Assembly (NCBI GenBank): GCA_016165875.1
Contig: JABBOT010000005.1
Span: forward strand, 28,267,443-28,331,442
DNA from: Acanthopleura granulata
Taxonomy: Eukaryota > Mollusca > Polyplacophora > Chitonida > Chitonidae
DNA length: 64,000 nt
Direction: 5' to 3'
Shown here piece by piece: positions 31,440 to 41,919 of the stretch. Below the pieces are notes generated by a model, which was not told the DNA's origin, searched no databases, and saw nothing but the letters and a program-made list of their open reading frames with translations. Position 1 is the stretch's first letter. Every line of letters begins with the position of its first letter. The position numbers and the translations under genes are program-made.

Positions 31440-32157
31440 AGAGTCCTCTACGCCCTTATATGCTTGGAGGTCGGTTACTGAATCAACATCATCCTAAAAC
31501 CCGCGATTTCATCTTAGGCGTCTTATCACCTGTGTAGCCAGTGAAATAATAATGAAATATTGTAGAGCACCATACATATTATACTACCCTTGACCGACCT
31601 AGACATATATACAGAGCCTCAATATTTAGCGATATTTATACGTACATGTACGAAAACTGCTAACGTGAAGTTTGGCATGAGTTACCTCCCATTGACCGTC
31701 AGTCAAACCTTTTCTCCTTGCAAGGGGGGGATACTCTTCGCACCATAATCACGCGGTAAGCATGAGAGTCGTAGACTAGGAATAAATCCAAATCAACACC
31801 AATCTTTTTTCAGCGCACGATAAATAACACTAAACATCAATCAGATCAAGACCGGTTATCAAGATAAACTGCTACATCATAAAACAAACAAACACATATT
31901 TTTCCACAATTTTTTTTCCCTTTTATTTTCTTACTCGAACATTACAAACGCACTGAACAATATAACGATGTTTTATGGTATTCAACCTTCAAGATATGTA
32001 CACAAAGAATAAATCGAGAACTCGTCAACTGGAACTAGGAGTTAACAACAATAACATTTTTTTCTCACCAAATCGCAAAATTCAAATCGTAAAGTATGTT
32101 GAGAACATCAAGAATTTGCGAAAACTAGCACTATTAGTTAACAACAACAAGAAGTTG
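31440..32157. other. Spacer between the PC4-like gene and the membrane-protein gene
   Basis: Homologous to 61,000-61,633 in reverse orientation, including TTGTTGTTAACTAATAGTNC and GTCAATGGGAGNTAACTCAT. It contains a local ~100-bp duplication (around 32,030 and 32,130) with TTGTTGTTAACT blocks. No coding frame. Confidence 0.6.
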
Positions 32158-33586
32158 TCACCAAATTTCAAAATTCGATAAATTGTCCATGTAATGGCTT
32201 AGTTTTGTTGTACTCTTCGTCTCCACACGCCCAGTCCCCTGATACGTATTCACTGTTGATATCGATGTATTGCCCAAATGAAAACCCTTACAATTGTCGA
32301 AATTAAGCACTCTAATATTTCCTCCATGGTCCGAGTTAAATTGAAATCGTTTGCGGGAAGATGTAGGTGGTCTGTAAATAAGTAAATAAATTACTATACA
32401 TGTCTATAATTCAGTATAAGCTCACATGACTTTGCAGCACAGTTTATATAGTATTCCTGGAAAACACTAGTCTATAAAATTAATTAAACATTATATATAG
32501 CTCAGTGTAAAAAGACTTTTCATATTTTTGTTTTAAAAAAGGAATACTTACTTACGCTTCTCTGTCACCTTCACACTTTCCTCCTGTCCACCGCTGCAGG
32601 AACATTAGGGAGAAATCTGGATTACGCTTCTGGATGTCACATCTGTTCAGATACCGGCGGATTTTATCATCACTCCATTGATCCTCTTTAGCCACATCTC
32701 GAAAATCACCGAGCACCTTAGTCTCATCCAAACGTAACGCCGCTTGCTCAACGACAATTTCACTGTCCATATCTATGTGTTGTAATGCCTCGAGACACGA
32801 ATGTCGATCTTGACTAGAATGCTGCACACGGCAACCTTCACACTGTTCCTCGTTGACTTGATTGACTAGCGGGGTCATATTCTGCATCATCATACGCCAC
32901 ATTAAATTATCAAGTAAGCTGTTCTCCTCAGCAGTGAGAGGCATTGGTGGCTGTGGGGAGATAGGCGATGCATTAGATGTATGCGACACTCCCTCATCTG
33001 TTTTTCCAAGTATCCCTCGAACACGCTGGCAGGCCTCGGTCAGGGGTTTCCACATATCAGCTCGGAAAGTAATACCGCCTTTCCTAGGATAATATTTCCC
33101 CTGCTTGCTGTATTGCGTCAATTGTTTAATATTCAAATACGACCACCGCTCTCCAGTTTGTGGGTTCTTATATGTTGACAAACTGAAGAAAACGTCATCA
33201 TTCAAGCGAAACAGCTGTTCTGAAGGTTCGCTAATTTCAGTCCAATATTCACTCGCTGGTATGGGCCCGATTACTCTTCTAGCGATTTGTGATTGTAGGA
33301 GGCTTTGAAATTCATCCCAGGCACTCACCGGAATGGCTATACCCCGTTCGTAAGGTTGATTAACATGTTGAGCGAAGGTGATTTTATCTTCACCAACCCG
33401 AATACGATACCCATTAGGAATATCGATATCACGGGTTTTCACCGAAATCCTCTTCCCAGGCCGAGCAAGTTTAATTCGCTTCTTAGGCGGGAACTGTACA
33501 TCCACTTCGTATTCTCCTTTGTCAGATAGAAAAGTACTCATTGCCCAGGTCGATGTTGTTGATGGCTGCTGTTTACTTCTCGGCAT
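32158..33586 (-). CDS. PC4-like nucleic-acid-binding protein with spliced C-terminal exon
   Basis: Exon 1 is 33,586-32,556; a GTAAGT donor and TTTACAG acceptor bracket a 184-bp intron; exon 2 is 32,371-32,158. The join is in frame. Exon 1 has two regions patterned like the PC4/Sub1 single-strand DNA-binding domain, at about residues 28-98 and 128-188 (YYPRKGGITFRADMWKPL is the clearest). A Cys/His cluster follows (CEGC at 249-252, H262, C264) and then an acidic helical tail. Exon 2 encodes ~70 residues with GFHLGNTSISTVNTY, a hydrophobic-x-hydrophobic-Gly motif reminiscent of RHIM-type amyloid motifs. The exon 2 C-terminus is conserved in the fragment at 60.9 kb. It may regulate late transcription or bind replicating DNA; that is inference. 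Confidence 0.75.
32372..32555 (-). other. Intron of the PC4-like gene
   Basis: 184 bp, GT-AG, AT-rich. The intron is still present in the partial copy at 60,740-60,900, so that copy arose through DNA rather than mRNA. Confidence 0.75.
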
Positions 33587-33694
33587 AATGAGGAGGAAAA
33601 AAAGTAAGTCAGGCAGGCAGTCAGGCAGGCTGTACTAGTTGACGAGTGTGAAGCCCCGCGGTAGACTGCTGGGTGAAGTGTGGGAATGAGCAGC

Positions 33695-33706
33695 TTTATA
33701 TAGGAC
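33695..33706 (-). promoter_or_regulatory. TATA box of the PC4-like gene
   Basis: The minus strand reads CCTATATAAAGC about 110 bp upstream of the start codon at 33,586. Confidence 0.65.
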
Positions 33707-33848
33707 AATTTTTTGGTATGACTGAAAAAACTCGTGGAAATTCCCCGTTGCACCAGCTAAGTCCAATAGTACTGAGTAGGTGCAAATTTGACATAATGAC
33801 AAAAACAACTGTCACAAAATGGGGGTTCCCCACAGACGGTGAATCCTG

Positions 33849-33950
33849 ATAGATGGCGCTGCGATGCTTGTAAGGGTTTTCCCTTCGGTCCGCGCTGCCT
33901 AAGTGGCGCACGTTCTAAAAAGAGCAGAATCCACCCGATTCATATAAAAG
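33849..33950 (+). promoter_or_regulatory. Cassette A promoter module
   Basis: GATAGATGGCGCTGCGATGC, then TTCGGTCCGCGCTG (33,884-33,897), CCACCCGATTCA and TATAAAAG (33,943-33,950). The first two blocks recur at 34,434-34,482 (cassette B), and the TATA core recurs in C, E and F. CCATTCA at 33,975-33,981, ~30 bp below TATA, fits the cap-site box described for histone genes. Confidence 0.75.
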
Positions 33951-33997
33951 CAACACCGTTCAAGCCACACTGAGCCATTCACTCACTGGAGTAGGAG

Positions 33998-34249
33998 ATG
34001 GACGAATTAATGCTCGCAGTAGTGATGCAGGAATATAATAAGGCCTATGAGAGACACGAGGCAAGCGTGAATATCCACGCTAAATTACTAGCAATGAGTG
34101 TGTCAGAGATGGAGAGTACACGGGGTGAACTAGAAAGCTGGTGGGAGATATTACGGACAGGGTGTACGGCACTGGGGAAGCCATTTCCCCCGTGGACACC
34201 TCCAGCCACACCAACAGCAAACACCGCGCCGGGGGAGGAGGACCAGTAG
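33998..34249 (+). CDS. Cassette A small helical protein
   Basis: An intact 83-codon frame starting MDELMLAVVMQEYNKAYERH. Residues 1-55 look helical and acidic, with a possible coiled coil (AVVMQEYNKAYERHEASVN, MSVSEMESTRGELESWW). The C-terminus is proline-rich (PFPPWTPPATPTANTAP). Cassette C has a protein of similar length and design but very low identity. A canonical histone stem-loop lies 74 bp after the stop, and no AATAAA is needed. No known domain; the function is open. Confidence 0.65.
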   Translation: MDELMLAVVMQEYNKAYERHEASVNIHAKLLAMSVSEMESTRGELESWWEILRTGCTALGKPFPPWTPPATPTANTAPGEEDQ

Positions 34250-34322
34250 AAGGGGAAACAGCAGGGTGGAGTGGAAAATTAAAAACCAACCACCCTCCCC
34301 ACTTCCCATCAACATTTCCAAC

Positions 34323-34338
34323 GGTCCTTTTCAGGACC
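34323..34338 (+). terminator. Canonical histone-type 3' stem-loop, cassette A
   Basis: GGTCCTTTTCAGGACC fits the animal histone-mRNA stem-loop consensus at every position (6-bp stem, TTTC loop). CCCGAAAGGAACTTTC follows 14 nt later, like a histone downstream element. Confidence 0.9.
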
Positions 34339-34433
34339 AACCATGTCTTCCCGAAAGGAACTTTCAAAAAATCTAAGCATGATATATATATGTGAGTTAT
34401 GTATGTATGGCTTTAATGTCTGTGATTTGTCCG

Positions 34434-34640
34434 ATAGATGGCGCTGCGACGCTTGTAACGGTTCTCTCTTCGGTCCGCGCTGGTTGGCTGACTAGCACGG
34501 CTTCTAAAAATAACAGAATCCACACAAATGAAATAAAACGAGAGGTTAGCTGGGTGAAACAACGGTTCTTTTCAGGACCAACCAACCCTTCCCGAAGGAA
34601 ACTTTCAATATCTAAGCATGATATGTGAGTTATGCATGTA
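34434..34640 (+). pseudogene. Cassette B: promoter and terminator without a gene
   Basis: A promoter (GATAGATGGCGCTGCGACGC, TTCGGTCCGCGCTG at 34,469-34,482, degenerate AATAAAAC box at 34,532) runs within ~25 bp into GGTTCTTTTCAGGACC and CCCGAAGGAAACTTTC. There is no room for an ORF, so the coding part has been deleted. Confidence 0.7.
34564..34579 (+). terminator. Canonical histone-type 3' stem-loop, cassette B
   Basis: GGTTCTTTTCAGGACC differs from cassette A by C to T at one stem position, which keeps pairing as a G-T wobble. Confidence 0.85.
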
Positions 34641-34700
34641 TCGTTTCTGAAAATTTGCGCTTTTTGGCGCAATACCGAACTTTACCGGACTTCACCGGAC

Positions 34701-34728
34701 TGTACAAGCCGCCTGATTTGTATAAAAC
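34701..34728 (+). promoter_or_regulatory. Cassette C core promoter
   Basis: TGTACAAGCCGCCTGATTTG followed by TATAAAAC (34,721-34,728) matches the core of cassettes E and F (TACAAGCCGCCCAATTCA then TATAAAAG). Confidence 0.7.
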
Positions 34729-34764
34729 CAGCCCGCGCTAAACATTTCATATTCCTCGCTAACA

Positions 34765-35007
34765 ATGGAGACGAGTGCAATTCTGAACGCATCAGTGGAG
34801 TACGCGATGGCTTGTGTCAGGTATGACCGTCTATGGCGTGCCTATCCGCGGGGTGAAGTTGAGTACCCCCAACGGGTCACTGGTCGGGGGAAGCGACGGG
34901 CCGCTTAGGAGCGCCTCATGCAGACAGTCCTGAGGCTGGACGCACTGGTGCGGCGGCGGCGGCGGCGGCAGCAACAGACACCGAGAATCACCTTCGGCAG
35001 ACAATAA
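34765..35007 (+). pseudogene. Cassette C small basic protein, nonsense-interrupted
   Basis: The frame starts METSAILNASVEYAMACVRY and spans 80 codons, with a TAG at codon 48 (34,906-34,908) and a final TAA at 35,005-35,007. The N-terminal part is helical. The part after the stop contains a run of six Arg encoded by a CGG repeat (34,951-34,970). Length and position match cassette A. Confidence 0.6.
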
Positions 35008-35041
35008 GTGACCGAGCCATCGCGGAAAAGCCGACTCCAAA

Positions 35042-35083
35042 CGACTTTTTCAAGGCGACCCATTCCACCGAAAGAACTTTCAC
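35042..35083 (+). terminator. Degenerate histone-type stem-loop, cassette C
   Basis: CGACTTTTTCAAGGCG keeps the 6-bp stem with one mismatch and the TTTC loop. CACCGAAAGAACTTTC follows at the normal distance. Confidence 0.6.
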
Positions 35084-35089
35084 ATTTTA

Positions 35090-35190
35090 GCACAATATAT
35101 ACGGTTCATGTTTTGTCTCGTTTAATGCTTGTGATGTGTCCGTCTTTTTTTTAATGTAAACCAGAAATCAGCCCTCCCAACATTCAACGT
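35090..35190 (+). repeat. Shared cassette 3' flank at the element's right end
   Basis: GTTTAATGCTTGTGATGTGT and ATCAGCCCTCCCAACATTCA match, in inverted orientation, the 3' flanks of the left cassettes at 16.9, 19.98 and 49.86 kb. This places the right end of the element near here. Confidence 0.65.
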
Positions 35191-35329
35191 CCCTTAACCA
35201 ATTTATTAGCGAAATTTACATACATGTACAAACAGCAAATTATATCCGATCCCATCCTCATCTAACGCCGGTATTTACATCCTTACTGAAAAACAATTTA
35301 ATATATTACGAATGTCTATATATTCTTTT

Positions 35330-37078
35330 TCTAATTATTCAGGAGTTTTCCGAACAACTGAAAGAAAACTGTTATACACTTCTTCTGCCAGTTCAACAGC
35401 CACTTGTGAGAAAATGGATAAAGTCATTAAAAAGGATGAAATTAACGTTTAAAGCAGGCCTGAAATCTTACAGTCGATGAAACAAACAGGGAGAAGACAG
35501 TCCTACCAAGAAGTATTTTCGTCTAAGCGAGCAGATATATGCCAGAGAGATGAAATCCCAGCCGTCCCCCAACAGCAGGTTACACATTAAGCCTTACCAA
35601 AGCAGGCTTGAACCCATGTTCAGTGAGGATTCTACCCCCAGGGATACCAACAGAAAGTTAGCTTCACACTTACCAGCACGATGAAACCGACGATCCTCAA
35701 TTAGACATATACATGATGCTGCACATGGAACTCGACCTTCTCTAAGCAATCTGCTTCTGGTCCAGGCTGTGAGGGACTCCTACAATGGGGTCTGGCAAGA
35801 GAAGATTAATGGGGTTGGTGTTACAGTGAAAGTCTCAGGTGCACCAAGTGTGGTTTTAGGTCTCAGGTCACCAAGTTGTTTGAAGAAGTTGAAACAATAT
35901 GACAAGGGCCAAAACCCGCCACACCAGCACAGGAGTTTAGCTAGGTGATGAATACCATGAAACAATCCAGTGCTTTCCCAACCTGTATGCAACAGTAACT
36001 TGGTGTGTGACATCCTTGTCAGTCACAAGTTGTTTATGGCTAACATAGTGAAAGACATTAAAGCTGTTGAGAAAATGAAAGACTTACCAGACTATGCTCT
36101 AATAAGCATCGAAATGTAGATAATCCGATACACTCCGGAGCCGAGAAAACACCATTTCTGCCAGCATCTCAGGTCAGTTTAACATCAATGGTACATACAA
36201 CAACCTAATACACTCCGCAGGCAGGAAAATGCCATTTCTTGCAAGCATCTCTGATCAGTTTAATATCAGGGGAAAACTGTTCAAAGGACAAGAAAGTCAT
36301 TGACACTCTGACAAAAAAACAAGGTGTGTTGTAGTGATCACAGTCACCTGGGAAAAAGCCAGAGAACAAAGTGAAAAACACAGCGTTCGGGGATGGGGTC
36401 TCTCTGGGTGATACAGCTGAGGAGATAAACAGACTACAGGTCAGCTCTGCGGACGACATAACCACCCTGTATCATGCACAGCACGTCGTCGCACACTGCC
36501 AACTGGGAAACAACAGCATTACTGAAACGATATATGAATTTTGTAGTAGATGCCATTATCAAATGCTATCAAGGGGACCATTCATTTCGTCAAATGCATT
36601 CGTATGTATGCAAGGCAACAAGTGCAGACAACTACCTAGTGAAGAATTCAAACTGCCTCCCCTTAACTGTGGGATTCAACCTCAGCGAACCGGAGTCAGT
36701 GGCAAAACTGAGGGAATGTGTTCATTTCAGACTGGAAACACACACTCTGGACAAAACTGTGCATATAATGAATTTGTAAAATGTGAAGCAGTGAATAGAG
36801 GACTGCGTAAATCTAAACCAAAGAAGAAAACTTTGTCCAGAAACTTTCCTAGGAGGGCCAACAGTGCAGTGAATTGCATAAACTCTGGTCCAGCCAGTTC
36901 TGTTATTGAACAATGCGAGTTTGTTGGAGTATCACTGACTAAAGGTTCTCAGGCCATGCAGGCATTAAAGAGTAGGCAAATAGCAGGTGACAGCATGTTA
37001 GAAAATCAGAAGACTCCTCAGCAGAAATATTCATGTGTCATCAAGAAGAAAAAACTCCACCAACTAATGAGAACGTGA
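35330..37078 (+). pseudogene. Decayed Mutator-like transposase
   Basis: The best part is 36,371-37,078 in two overlapping frames. One (36,474-36,779) reads YMNFVVDAIIKCYQGDHSF and YVCKATSADNYL. The other continues with KCEAVNRGLRKSKPKKKTLS and RNFPRRANSAVN to the end. These blocks resemble the Mutator-like transposase domain of animal proteins. Upstream (35,330-36,370) short frames with a DAAHGTRPSLSNLLL-type block suggest the N-terminal part. It is heavily frameshifted. Terminal repeats were not identified. Confidence 0.6.
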
Positions 37079-37079
37079 A

Positions 37080-37665
37080 TAAAGACAAATCTAGTTATTA
37101 TAAGAAAGATATGTAAAAACCTTTGTGTGAAGAAGGGACAGTTTCTAATTTTTTAATGCATCATAACTACATGTACTATGATTTAAGGTAAAAAAAGTTG
37201 ATTTGACTGAGAGCTGGCTGGCTGGCTGGCTGGCAGAAAGAGAGGGCATATATAAAGTGGAGAGTTTTATTGAAGTTTGTGTCGTTGAATAGTGAGAAAT
37301 AAAAACGTTAATATGTATTATTTAGAAAATTAACTTACCTTGTCGTGTTGTTTTTGTTAAGTACTACTTATAACAGGCAGGTAGCAAACATGATTTCCCA
37401 GACAAGAGCTCTGGTTTTTGCACAAGAGGCGATTCATGTTGTGATCATGTAATTCTATAGCAAGGTGTTCAGATTTAACATAGGCTGGTCTGTGGCAAAT
37501 ATGACTGACATCAAGTAAGTTTCCATTCTGGTCCATTCGTCATATTTCTGCCATCTGATGTGTGATCATATACTACAGCCTGTGTACCCCTAATCCCTTT
37601 CTCCCTGCCCCAGGCACCTCTAATACCAGCAGCCTGTAGCCTCCTCTGGGTGTTGTAGCCCCCTG
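37080..37665. other. Non-coding stretch with a GGCT microsatellite
   Basis: A (GGCT)n run at 37,215-37,233. Nothing else recognised. Confidence 0.5.
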
Positions 37666-37880
37666 CCATTCAAGGCAGTCATACTTGCCTACAGATGCGC
37701 AAGAATGCCATGAAATTCTCTCTTTAGGTTTCTGATAAAAAGCCTCCATCATTGAGAGAACTTTTTTTTAACCTTCACTGCAGAAGATTTATACTGTCAC
37801 GTAGGGCAGATTTCCTACAGCTATGAAAACACCAAAAAAAAGCCTTACTCATTATGTAGTAATTTCACAAAGAACAACTT
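37665..37880 (+). repeat. Dispersed ~200-bp repeat, copy 2
   Basis: Counterpart of 16,190-16,385, with ~25 bp of extra sequence in the middle. Confidence 0.8.
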
Positions 37881-38494
37881 CCAAAAACTGTATTCCCTCA
37901 TTTCTGTTGGCACAAATAACACATTTTGTCAAATAACTAGATGTTTGGTCCACAACATATCCAAATATCATCATAGGTTGACCACTATTTTCTCAAAATA
38001 AATCAGCTGGAATGCAGGTACTAGTGTCCTGTCGCCATAGAAACAGTGTGTAGGAGGCACTTGCCTATTGCACAATGTTTTTCTATGTTTAATTCTTGAA
38101 CCAAGTAATTCACTTTTTTTTCAACCTTTATTTGTCATAATTTTTACTTGCAAAATATTACCGGGCAATCCTTCAACACACTTCAGAGATATAGTCAATC
38201 ACTCTCTGTCCCCAACATGCCTGAGTCTTGCGTACTAAATTGATTTAGTGTTTTCACTTAAACAATGTATGCGCCCATGGCAATGAGGTCCCAAAGGAGT
38301 TAACCCAAAATCTTATTTCCACTTCTGAAGTGGTTCAATAATAGAAACAATTCTCAGTTATCTGTTCACAAATAACAGATGCTTGTGGGTTGTGAGATGC
38401 AGATGATTAATTAACAGAGGCCTTGTAAAAACCAACTGAGCATTTAATGTCTTGTATGGGTGACCAAATTTTATTATTTTATTTTAGGCCCTAG

Positions 38495-38720
38495 TCACAC
38501 CTGTAACCTGTGAAGCTGAAGCCATGTACCAAACCTCCTGAAACTCTGAAGGGGATGTCGCTCCCATTCGTCGTGCAAGGCAGCTTCCCACTGAGCCAGA
38601 TCACGTACAAGTGGATCCCTTGCTCGCACACGACGACCAATCATAATGCAGACATGATTCAGAAGGTTCAGATCATTGCTCATTGCAGGCCAAGGAATCA
38701 GGAAGCTGACAGGTGGTATG
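38495..38720 (-). pseudogene. Tc1-like transposase C-terminal relic
   Basis: The minus strand reads WPAMSNDLNLLNHVCIMIGR followed by a RDLAQWEAALHDEWER block. This corresponds to the last third of Tc1/mariner transposases, including the final catalytic-residue region. Nothing upstream is preserved. Confidence 0.65.
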
Positions 38721-40010
38721 AGGAGAAGGGTTTAGGTTATCATCCAGGCACAGCCTGGATACACCCAATATTGACAAAAAGCCCTTTACAAGATACCAAA
38801 TGAGTAATTTCAACCACTGCTTCAACAGTGCTCACACCAGAACCACATTTGTTAAGCCATAGTTCAAAATCAATACCAGTGATGATAGAAATGCATGTGT
38901 GTTATAATTAAAACACATGGATTCCAAACATTTGTTGTATCTCATTAGCCAAAGGATCACACAATTCACAACCAATAACGTTTTACTCTCTTTTTATACA
39001 GAAGAACATTAATTGCATGTGTACAACATCGCCACAGAGAAAGCGGGGGGAGGGGGGGTAATTAAGTTCTTGTTAATTAATGTCATCAAATATTATTTCT
39101 GGTGATGAACCTCACATTTTTCCAGAAACACATCACCCAATACACCTCAAAACAATTTTCTAAAATCAATAGAACTCTCAGAATCTGGAAAAATAAGCAA
39201 CCTGGTGATGGTGAAATTTTTGGTCATTGAGGGTGACGTAATACAACACACTGTAGAAAGCAGAAACAATACTACATTTACCACTTACACACCAATTCCC
39301 CCACTGATTTCAACCACTGCCTTCCCCAGTTTCACGCTGTAACACACCAAGGCTCCAACACAGCTGTTTACTGTACACAAGTACTCACCTCGGGTAGTGA
39401 GGTTTGTTTGTTGGCACAGGCACACTATCATCAATTCATCATGGCAAATCATCAGTTAATCAATCTGTAAAATATAAAAGAAAGACAATTAGTTATGGCA
39501 AACAACTGTGAACTTACAAGATAAAAGGCGAAAGTGGGATAAATCCAATCAAAGTCAGGGAATAAAAAAACAGTCTTTTAGCCACGCAATAAATTAATCA
39601 TGTGTGTCCCTCAGGATATAAACATCCTTACTTCTATATGAGTGTCCTTTGAGTATTGCACACAAGATGCTACATATTTTATTGCTAAACTACAACATTT
39701 CTGCTGACTGAATCCCCATTTACACTGATCACCACCACACAAAACAACACGATGAATTTAAATAGAAAGTTTTAATAGCCATGGCCTATGATGGTAAAAT
39801 TTGCTGGCAGCTGCTGGTGTTAACAAAGGCTAAGGATCTTCGAATAGATACACAAGCGGCTTATATGTGAGCACCGTGTGCCATCAGCAATCATATTTCA
39901 CTTCTCGTAATATCCGATCACCCGGCCACCAATATGCAACGCCACCACCACCTTATTTACCCTCCTGCAAGATCCATCCATTTCTCCCACATGCTGGGCT
40001 TCATGCTAGT
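38720..40010. other. Non-coding stretch
   Basis: No gene or repeat recognised apart from the SINE at its right end. Confidence 0.5.
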
Positions 40011-40014
40011 ACAC

Positions 40015-40255
40015 CAGGGTTGGGCCATACCAAAGACTTTAAAAATGGTACTTGTTGCTGCCTCGCTTAGCACTCAGCAATGAGGTTAGAGCAAGGAAAC
40101 AGGACTGGTCAGCTCGCTGTTAGTATAATGTGATGTTCCACTCGCAGCACTTTGGTGGCATGAACTCACCATGCCACAAGAAGACATACTCAATGCACCA
40201 GAAGGACTCCTCGTCATTATATGACTGAAACCTTGTTAAGTACGATAAGCCATGT
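40015..40255 (+). mobile_element. SINE family 2, head-truncated
   Basis: Starts in GGGCCATACCAAAGACTTTA, passes GAGCAAGGAAACAGGACTGG and ends with CTCCTCGTCATTATATGACT and a degraded tail. Confidence 0.8.
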
Positions 40256-40259
40256 AACA

Positions 40260-41680
40260 GCTGAGGTAATGTTGTGATAGAAATCTCCACATGGAGTATA
40301 AGTTAAGTTGTCCGGTTTGGCATTAGTTGTATACTATGTTGTGATATCGCCCATCTCATTCCCTGCACAATACGCCAGGTGACATGTACCCCATGTCTGT
40401 CTAGGCCCAGGTGTGCCCTGTGCTCTTGTAAGGACTGTATACAGGCCCAATGCCCGAATGAGTCGACACAAATGCAAATTTCTAAAAGCATTGGTCACAC
40501 TGTTCAGTTTCAGAGAAACACATATTAACGACATCATTGCCTTGTGATCCCGTTAAAACCTGGTCATCACCCTGTTAATTGTATTAACAGCGCTCGTGTA
40601 TGCCAGTTCACCAACTCTGAGAAAACCGAAAAATGAAGGCCGCCTTAAAATTCATGTCACAGCCAACATCAAATTCCAACCAATCAGAAGGCCAACACCC
40701 TCACGCAAACTACCATGAAAACAAGTACCACAGCACCATGATGGCCTGTTTGCAATATCTGTCACTCAATGTACACTTAAAAATAAAATTCCTGAAAAAT
40801 TTTAGCCCTATACACACATCTTCCTTGACCCTCCTGTTAATTCATACAAAATCATTGGGCCAGGTTAAACCAATTGTAAGATGTATAATTCAACTAGAGA
40901 AGGCCCGGTGTTATTGCCAACAGCCAAGGTTCAGGGAGTCCATTAGGGGTTAAATCTCATGAAGCTGTGCGTATTTCAATTACAGCAAAACGTCTTTATT
41001 CTCAATTAAATATTCTGGCAGACTTTTGAGTTTTCAGTTTTTTGATGTTTTTAGACATTCACTTAACGTACAATGCTGGCTGTGGGATTGACGAAAAGCT
41101 TGTAACTTTTACTTCTTGAGTAATATACCTAACATTCAATGACATTCTTTAATAATGTAAATATATATACTATTTCGGGGACCATGACCCTTTAACAAGA
41201 TCTACCCAGTGCTGCTCACTGGATACTTGTAAAACAATTTAACCCCACTGCCCAGTTCAAAGGGTTTTAATGCCAAATAAATACGTGTTTTAGATATACA
41301 TGTTTTACCCAACTGACACATGTTTTTTTATGCCTTATATCTTAATGGAATGTCACGTGAAGGCAACTGTTGCCTTCTTTGGGGCCTTAATGGGGCCAAA
41401 GGCTGAAATCCCAAAATTAAGTGTCTATTCTAAGGTTGTGTAATTTAAAATTAATTTTTACACAATCATTGCCCAACGTCTCAAATTGCATATTAAACCA
41501 AATGCTGGATATGCTGTTTTATTTTTAATCGAAATCGAGACTCAAATAACGCCAAAAATTAAAAACCTGCATTTACCACTGTAATGTATCAATTATTATT
41601 TATGTCTTCTGAATGGGCATCCATCCTGGAATAACCTTAACTATAAACTGTTCATAAGTAACTTTCGGCATACCTACATT
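40260..41680. other. Non-coding stretch
   Basis: No gene recognised; very AT-rich after 41,000. Confidence 0.5.
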
Positions 41681-41682
41681 AA

Positions 41683-41918
41683 GGCAGCTCAGTCGGTTAG
41701 CGCGCAAGCGCAGCGCAATGACCTAGCAGCCTCCCATCAAAGCTCATGCTGGCTTCCTCTCCGACCGTACGTGGGAAGGTCCGCCCTTAACTTGTGGAGG
41801 GTTGTGGGTTTCCCCCGGTCTCGGCCCTGTTTCCTCCCACCATAATGCTGGTCGCCGTCGTATAGGTGAAATATTCTTGAGTACGGCGTAAAACCCCAAT
41901 GAAATAAATAGATAAATA
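41683..41918 (+). mobile_element. SINE family 1, full length
   Basis: Head GCAGCTCAGTCGGTTAGCGC with box A, body with TTTCCTCCCACCATAATGCT, tail ATTCTTGAGTACGGCGTAAA then AATAAATAGATAAATA. The best-preserved plus-strand copy. Confidence 0.9.
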
Positions 41919-41919
41919 C

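Larger units (their letters stand above)
16510..35190 (+). mobile_element. Decayed Maverick/Polinton (adintovirus-like) element
   Basis: The interval carries the hallmark set of the group: protein-primed PolB, double jelly-roll capsid protein, penton protein, packaging ATPase and chromodomain integrase, with small genes facing outward at both ends. The left limit is set by the start of similarity to the copy at 46.65 kb (shared AGTAGTATAC then CATTCCTATCTTTTAACC). The right limit is set by the conserved 3' flank of the last cassette. No clean terminal inverted repeat or 6-bp target duplication could be defined by eye. An adenain-like protease gene was not found. Confidence 0.8.

Noticed and set aside
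37215..37233. GGCT tandem repeat as a possible regulatory array
   Set aside because: A short simple repeat with no further structure.
40303..40537. Possible transposase fragment on the minus strand
   Set aside because: I first compared it with Tc1-like proteins because of the relic at 38.5 kb, but no motif could be matched.
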